Shown here piece by piece: positions 16,625 to 18,650 of a stretch of DNA of 18,650 nt. The stretch's first letter is position 1. Every line of letters begins with the position of its first letter. Origin of the DNA: Actinomycetota bacterium (GTDB taxonomy: Bacteria > Actinomycetota > Acidimicrobiia > Acidimicrobiales > Ilumatobacteraceae); contig WLEG01000011.1 of the NCBI GenBank assembly GCA_009704425.1, positions 1-18,650 on the forward strand, in the 5' to 3' direction. The notes below the pieces were generated by a model. It saw only the letters and a program-made list of their open reading frames with translations, was not told the DNA's origin and ran no database searches. Position numbers and translations under genes: made by a program.

Positions 16625-17911
16625 ATGGCTCTCGACATCGACGCCGTGCGCGAGCAGTTCCCCGCGTTGGCACTGACGCACAACGGTGCGCCCCGCATCT
16701 ATCTGGACAACCCGGCCGGCACCCAGGTGCCTCGAATGGTGCTCGATCGCATGATGCAGGCGCTGGTGGAGTTCAACGCCAACATGGGCGGCAACTTCCA
16801 CACCTCGCGTTTGGCCACCGAGTCGTCGGCCGAAGCGCATCGGGCCATGGCGGATTTCTTCAACGCCTCGAGCGAACGCGAGGTGGTGTTCGGCGCCAAC
16901 ATGACGACGCTGACCTTCATGATGACGCGGGTGTTGGCCGGTCGATTCGAGGCCGGCGACGAGATCATCCTCACCCAGATGGAGCACGACGGCAACGCGT
17001 CGCCGTGGCGCATCATGGCCGAGGAGCGCGGGTTGGTGGTGAAGCGCCTGGATTTCGATCCCGCCACGTACGAGATCGACGTCGCGCGATTGGACGAGAT
17101 CATCACGTCCCGGACCAAGTTCGCCGCCATCAACTACAGCAGCAACATTCTGGGCACCATCAACAACGTGAAGGCCATGTGCGAGCGCTACCGGGCCGCG
17201 GGCGTGTTGACCTATGTGGACGCGGTGCAGTTCGCGCCCCACGGTGCCATCGACGTACAGGAACTCGGCTGCGACTTCCTGGTGGCGTCGGCCTACAAGT
17301 TCTACGGCCCGCACCAGGGAATCCTGTGGGGTCGCGAGGAGTTGCTGTCCACCCTGCCGGCGTGGAAGTTGCGCGTGGTGAAGGACGTGCCGCCCGGTCG
17401 ATACGAGACGGGCACGCAGTCGCTCGAGGGTCAGGCCGGCACCATCGGGGCCATCGAGTACATGCAGTGGGTGGGCCGCACCATGGGTGCCGAATTCGTT
17501 CCGACCAAGCCGGGGTTGTCGGATCGCACGCGTGAGGTGCACGCCGGTCTGTTGGCCATGGCCGAGTACGACCGTGGTCTCAGTCGTCATCTGATCGACG
17601 GGCTGCAACGCATCGGGGGTCTGGAGATTCGGGGCATCACCAATCCGGAGCGATTCGAACATCGGGTGCCCACGGTGTCGGTCACCAAAGCCGATCTGGA
17701 TCCGGCCGAGTTGGCGACGTTCCTGGATCAACACGGCGTGTACGTGTGGAACGGTCACTCGTACGGCATCGACGTGATCGAGCGCTTGGGACTGCAGGAT
17801 CGCGGAGGCGTGTTGCGTATCGGACCCACGCACTACAACACCACCGACGAGTTGGACGTCGCCCTCAATCTGATCGAGGACTTCGTGAAGGGTCGGGTCA
17901 GACGGGACTGA
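16625..17911 (+). CDS. Class V aminotransferase-fold PLP enzyme (cysteine-desulfurase-like, VC1184/TIGR01976-type)
   Basis: This 428-residue PLP enzyme has the fold type I of cysteine desulfurases and related proteins. Landmarks are YLDNPAGTQVPRMV (26-39), MEHDGN (His121, ring stacking), YVDAVQFAPH (Asp199 pairs with the PLP nitrogen; His206), and SAYKFYGPHQGILWG with the Schiff-base Lys225. The LDNPAGTQ start is the hallmark of the subfamily often labelled cysteine desulfurase-like. The mobile-loop cysteine of SufS is absent: the matching C-terminal region reads VWNGHSYG (374-381). True cysteine desulfurase activity is therefore doubtful, and a lyase or transaminase role is possible. It is not linked to suf or isc genes. 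The ATG at 16625 is chosen for its leaderless promoter. Confidence 0.88.
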   Translation: MALDIDAVREQFPALALTHNGAPRIYLDNPAGTQVPRMVLDRMMQALVEFNANMGGNFHTSRLATESSAEAHRAMADFFNASSEREVVFGANMTTLTFMMTRVLAGRFEAGDEIILTQMEHDGNASPWRIMAEERGLVVKRLDFDPATYEIDVARLDEIITSRTKFAAINYSSNILGTINNVKAMCERYRAAGVLTYVDAVQFAPHGAIDVQELGCDFLVASAYKFYGPHQGILWGREELLSTLPAWKLRVVKDVPPGRYETGTQSLEGQAGTIGAIEYMQWVGRTMGAEFVPTKPGLSDRTREVHAGLLAMAEYDRGLSRHLIDGLQRIGGLEIRGITNPERFEHRVPTVSVTKADLDPAELATFLDQHGVYVWNGHSYGIDVIERLGLQDRGGVLRIGPTHYNTTDELDVALNLIEDFVKGRVRRD

Positions 17912-18650
17912 TGGTGGTGCCGTCGGGTCGGGTGACCTCGATGGCCTTGGTGCGCGGGTTCATGTGGGTGCGATAACCCCGGGTTTTCCAGCGGTTGTGT
18001 TTGGCGCACAGTGGATCGCCGTTGTCGGGCGACGTTCGCCCACCTTCGGACCAGGGGATTCGGTGATCGACCTCGCAATGAAGTCGCGTACACGATGGCC
18101 ACACGCACCGTCGTCGTCGCATCCAGACCGCTTCGCGGGCCGCGCCGGTGAAGAGTCGGGACTTGCGCCCCAGATCGATGACCGTGCCGTCGGAAGCGAT
18201 GACGACGCGTCGCACGTGACCCAGCAACGAGGCCACGGCCACGTCGATGGGATCCAGCACGAGACCCGACGTGGTTTCGCACCGACGGCGGTGGATGTCC
18301 TCGGGGCGACGGGCCAAGGAGGGCAGACGTTCGTCGTTGTGCATGGCGACCAGCGCGGCCTCGTAGGTGTCGGCGTCGACGAGGATGTTCACCACCGGCT
18401 CGGGTGCCGGTGACGAGCCCACCGCGGCACTGCAGAAGATGGCGTGCAGTGCATCGGCGCGCCGTTGGGCCGCCGTGCGGGGCAGATCGGAGATGGTGGT
18501 GAGGCCCAAAGCGTCGCGGGTCTCGAGGTCGTGGCGCAGTTCGGCTTCCACGTAGCGCTCGAAGACCTCGAGGATGAGCGCACCTTGAGCCGTTCCCACG
18601 TGAGCGTCGACGTAGACGGTGTCGCCCACCGGGTGGACGCTGGCATCACG
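17898..18650 (-). CDS. DUF222 / HNH endonuclease domain protein, 5' end outside window
   Basis: Only the C-terminal 250 residues are seen; the frame stays open to base 18650 and beyond, so the GTG near 18629 is probably internal. The visible part begins in the DUF222-like region (VYVDAHVGTAQGALILEVFE), followed by an acidic and Arg-rich linker. It ends in an HNH nuclease domain: CVWPSC zinc-type pair, CEVDHRIPWSEGG with the catalytic Asp-His, DNGDP Asn, and LCAKHNRWK His. Such genes are common and often multicopy in Actinobacteria and are not clearly tied to one function; intein or mobile nuclease descent is suspected. Its stop overlaps the end of the aminotransferase-like gene by 14 bases on the opposite strand. 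Confidence 0.88.
   Translation of the reverse strand, partial: RDASVHPVGDTVYVDAHVGTAQGALILEVFERYVEAELRHDLETRDALGLTTISDLPRTAAQRRADALHAIFCSAAVGSSPAPEPVVNILVDADTYEAALVAMHNDERLPSLARRPEDIHRRRCETTSGLVLDPIDVAVASLLGHVRRVVIASDGTVIDLGRKSRLFTGAAREAVWMRRRRCVWPSCTRLHCEVDHRIPWSEGGRTSPDNGDPLCAKHNRWKTRGYRTHMNPRTKAIEVTRPDGTTISPV

Overview
The window is high-GC, gene-dense DNA from a free-living bacterium. It carries eleven complete protein genes of recognisable family, one small complete gene of unknown function, one poorly assigned but clearly PLP-type gene (counted among the eleven or so families below), and two genes cut by the window edges. An actinobacterial origin is likely, probably near Acidimicrobiia. 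The reasons are the DUF222-HNH gene, the luciferase-like oxidoreductase of the type often F420-dependent, frequent GTG starts, and several start codons placed exactly where transcription should begin (leaderless mRNAs). The lineage call is inference. I see no tRNA, rRNA, CRISPR, insertion sequence or phage gene, and no gene-free stretch longer than about 190 bases.

Layout. Positions 1-1622 (minus): a luciferase-like flavin oxidoreductase overlaps by four bases a secreted subtilisin-like protease that runs off the left edge. Positions 1697-4600 (plus): a two-gene operon of an APH-fold small-molecule kinase and a type I Baeyer-Villiger monooxygenase. Positions 4601-10853 (minus): a seven-gene assimilatory sulfate reduction operon, cysH-cysD-cysN-met8-cobA-orf85-sirA, ending stop-to-stop against the monooxygenase. 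Positions 11044-14980 (plus): a DEAD-box RNA helicase, then a lipoprotein penicillin-acylase-family hydrolase. Positions 14997-16589 (minus): release factor RF3 (prfC). Positions 16625-17911 (plus): a class V aminotransferase-fold protein. Positions 17898-18650 (minus): the 3' part of a DUF222-HNH nuclease gene.

The sulfur operon is the functional core. CysD and CysN make APS from sulfate, CysH reduces APS to sulfite (no APS kinase is encoded here), Met8-like and CobA proteins make siroheme, and the siroheme/Fe-S reductase takes sulfite to sulfide. The genes are tightly coupled by short overlaps. A TATTCC-N5-GGAATA palindrome over the expected -35 region in front of cysH is a candidate operator.

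Nothing here is a clearly new system. The points most worth a second look are: two complete siroheme/4Fe-4S cysteine quartets in the sulfite reductase, where the classic family keeps one; an unknown 85-residue acidic protein embedded in the sulfur operon; the kinase/monooxygenase pair; and the leaderless-promoter pattern.
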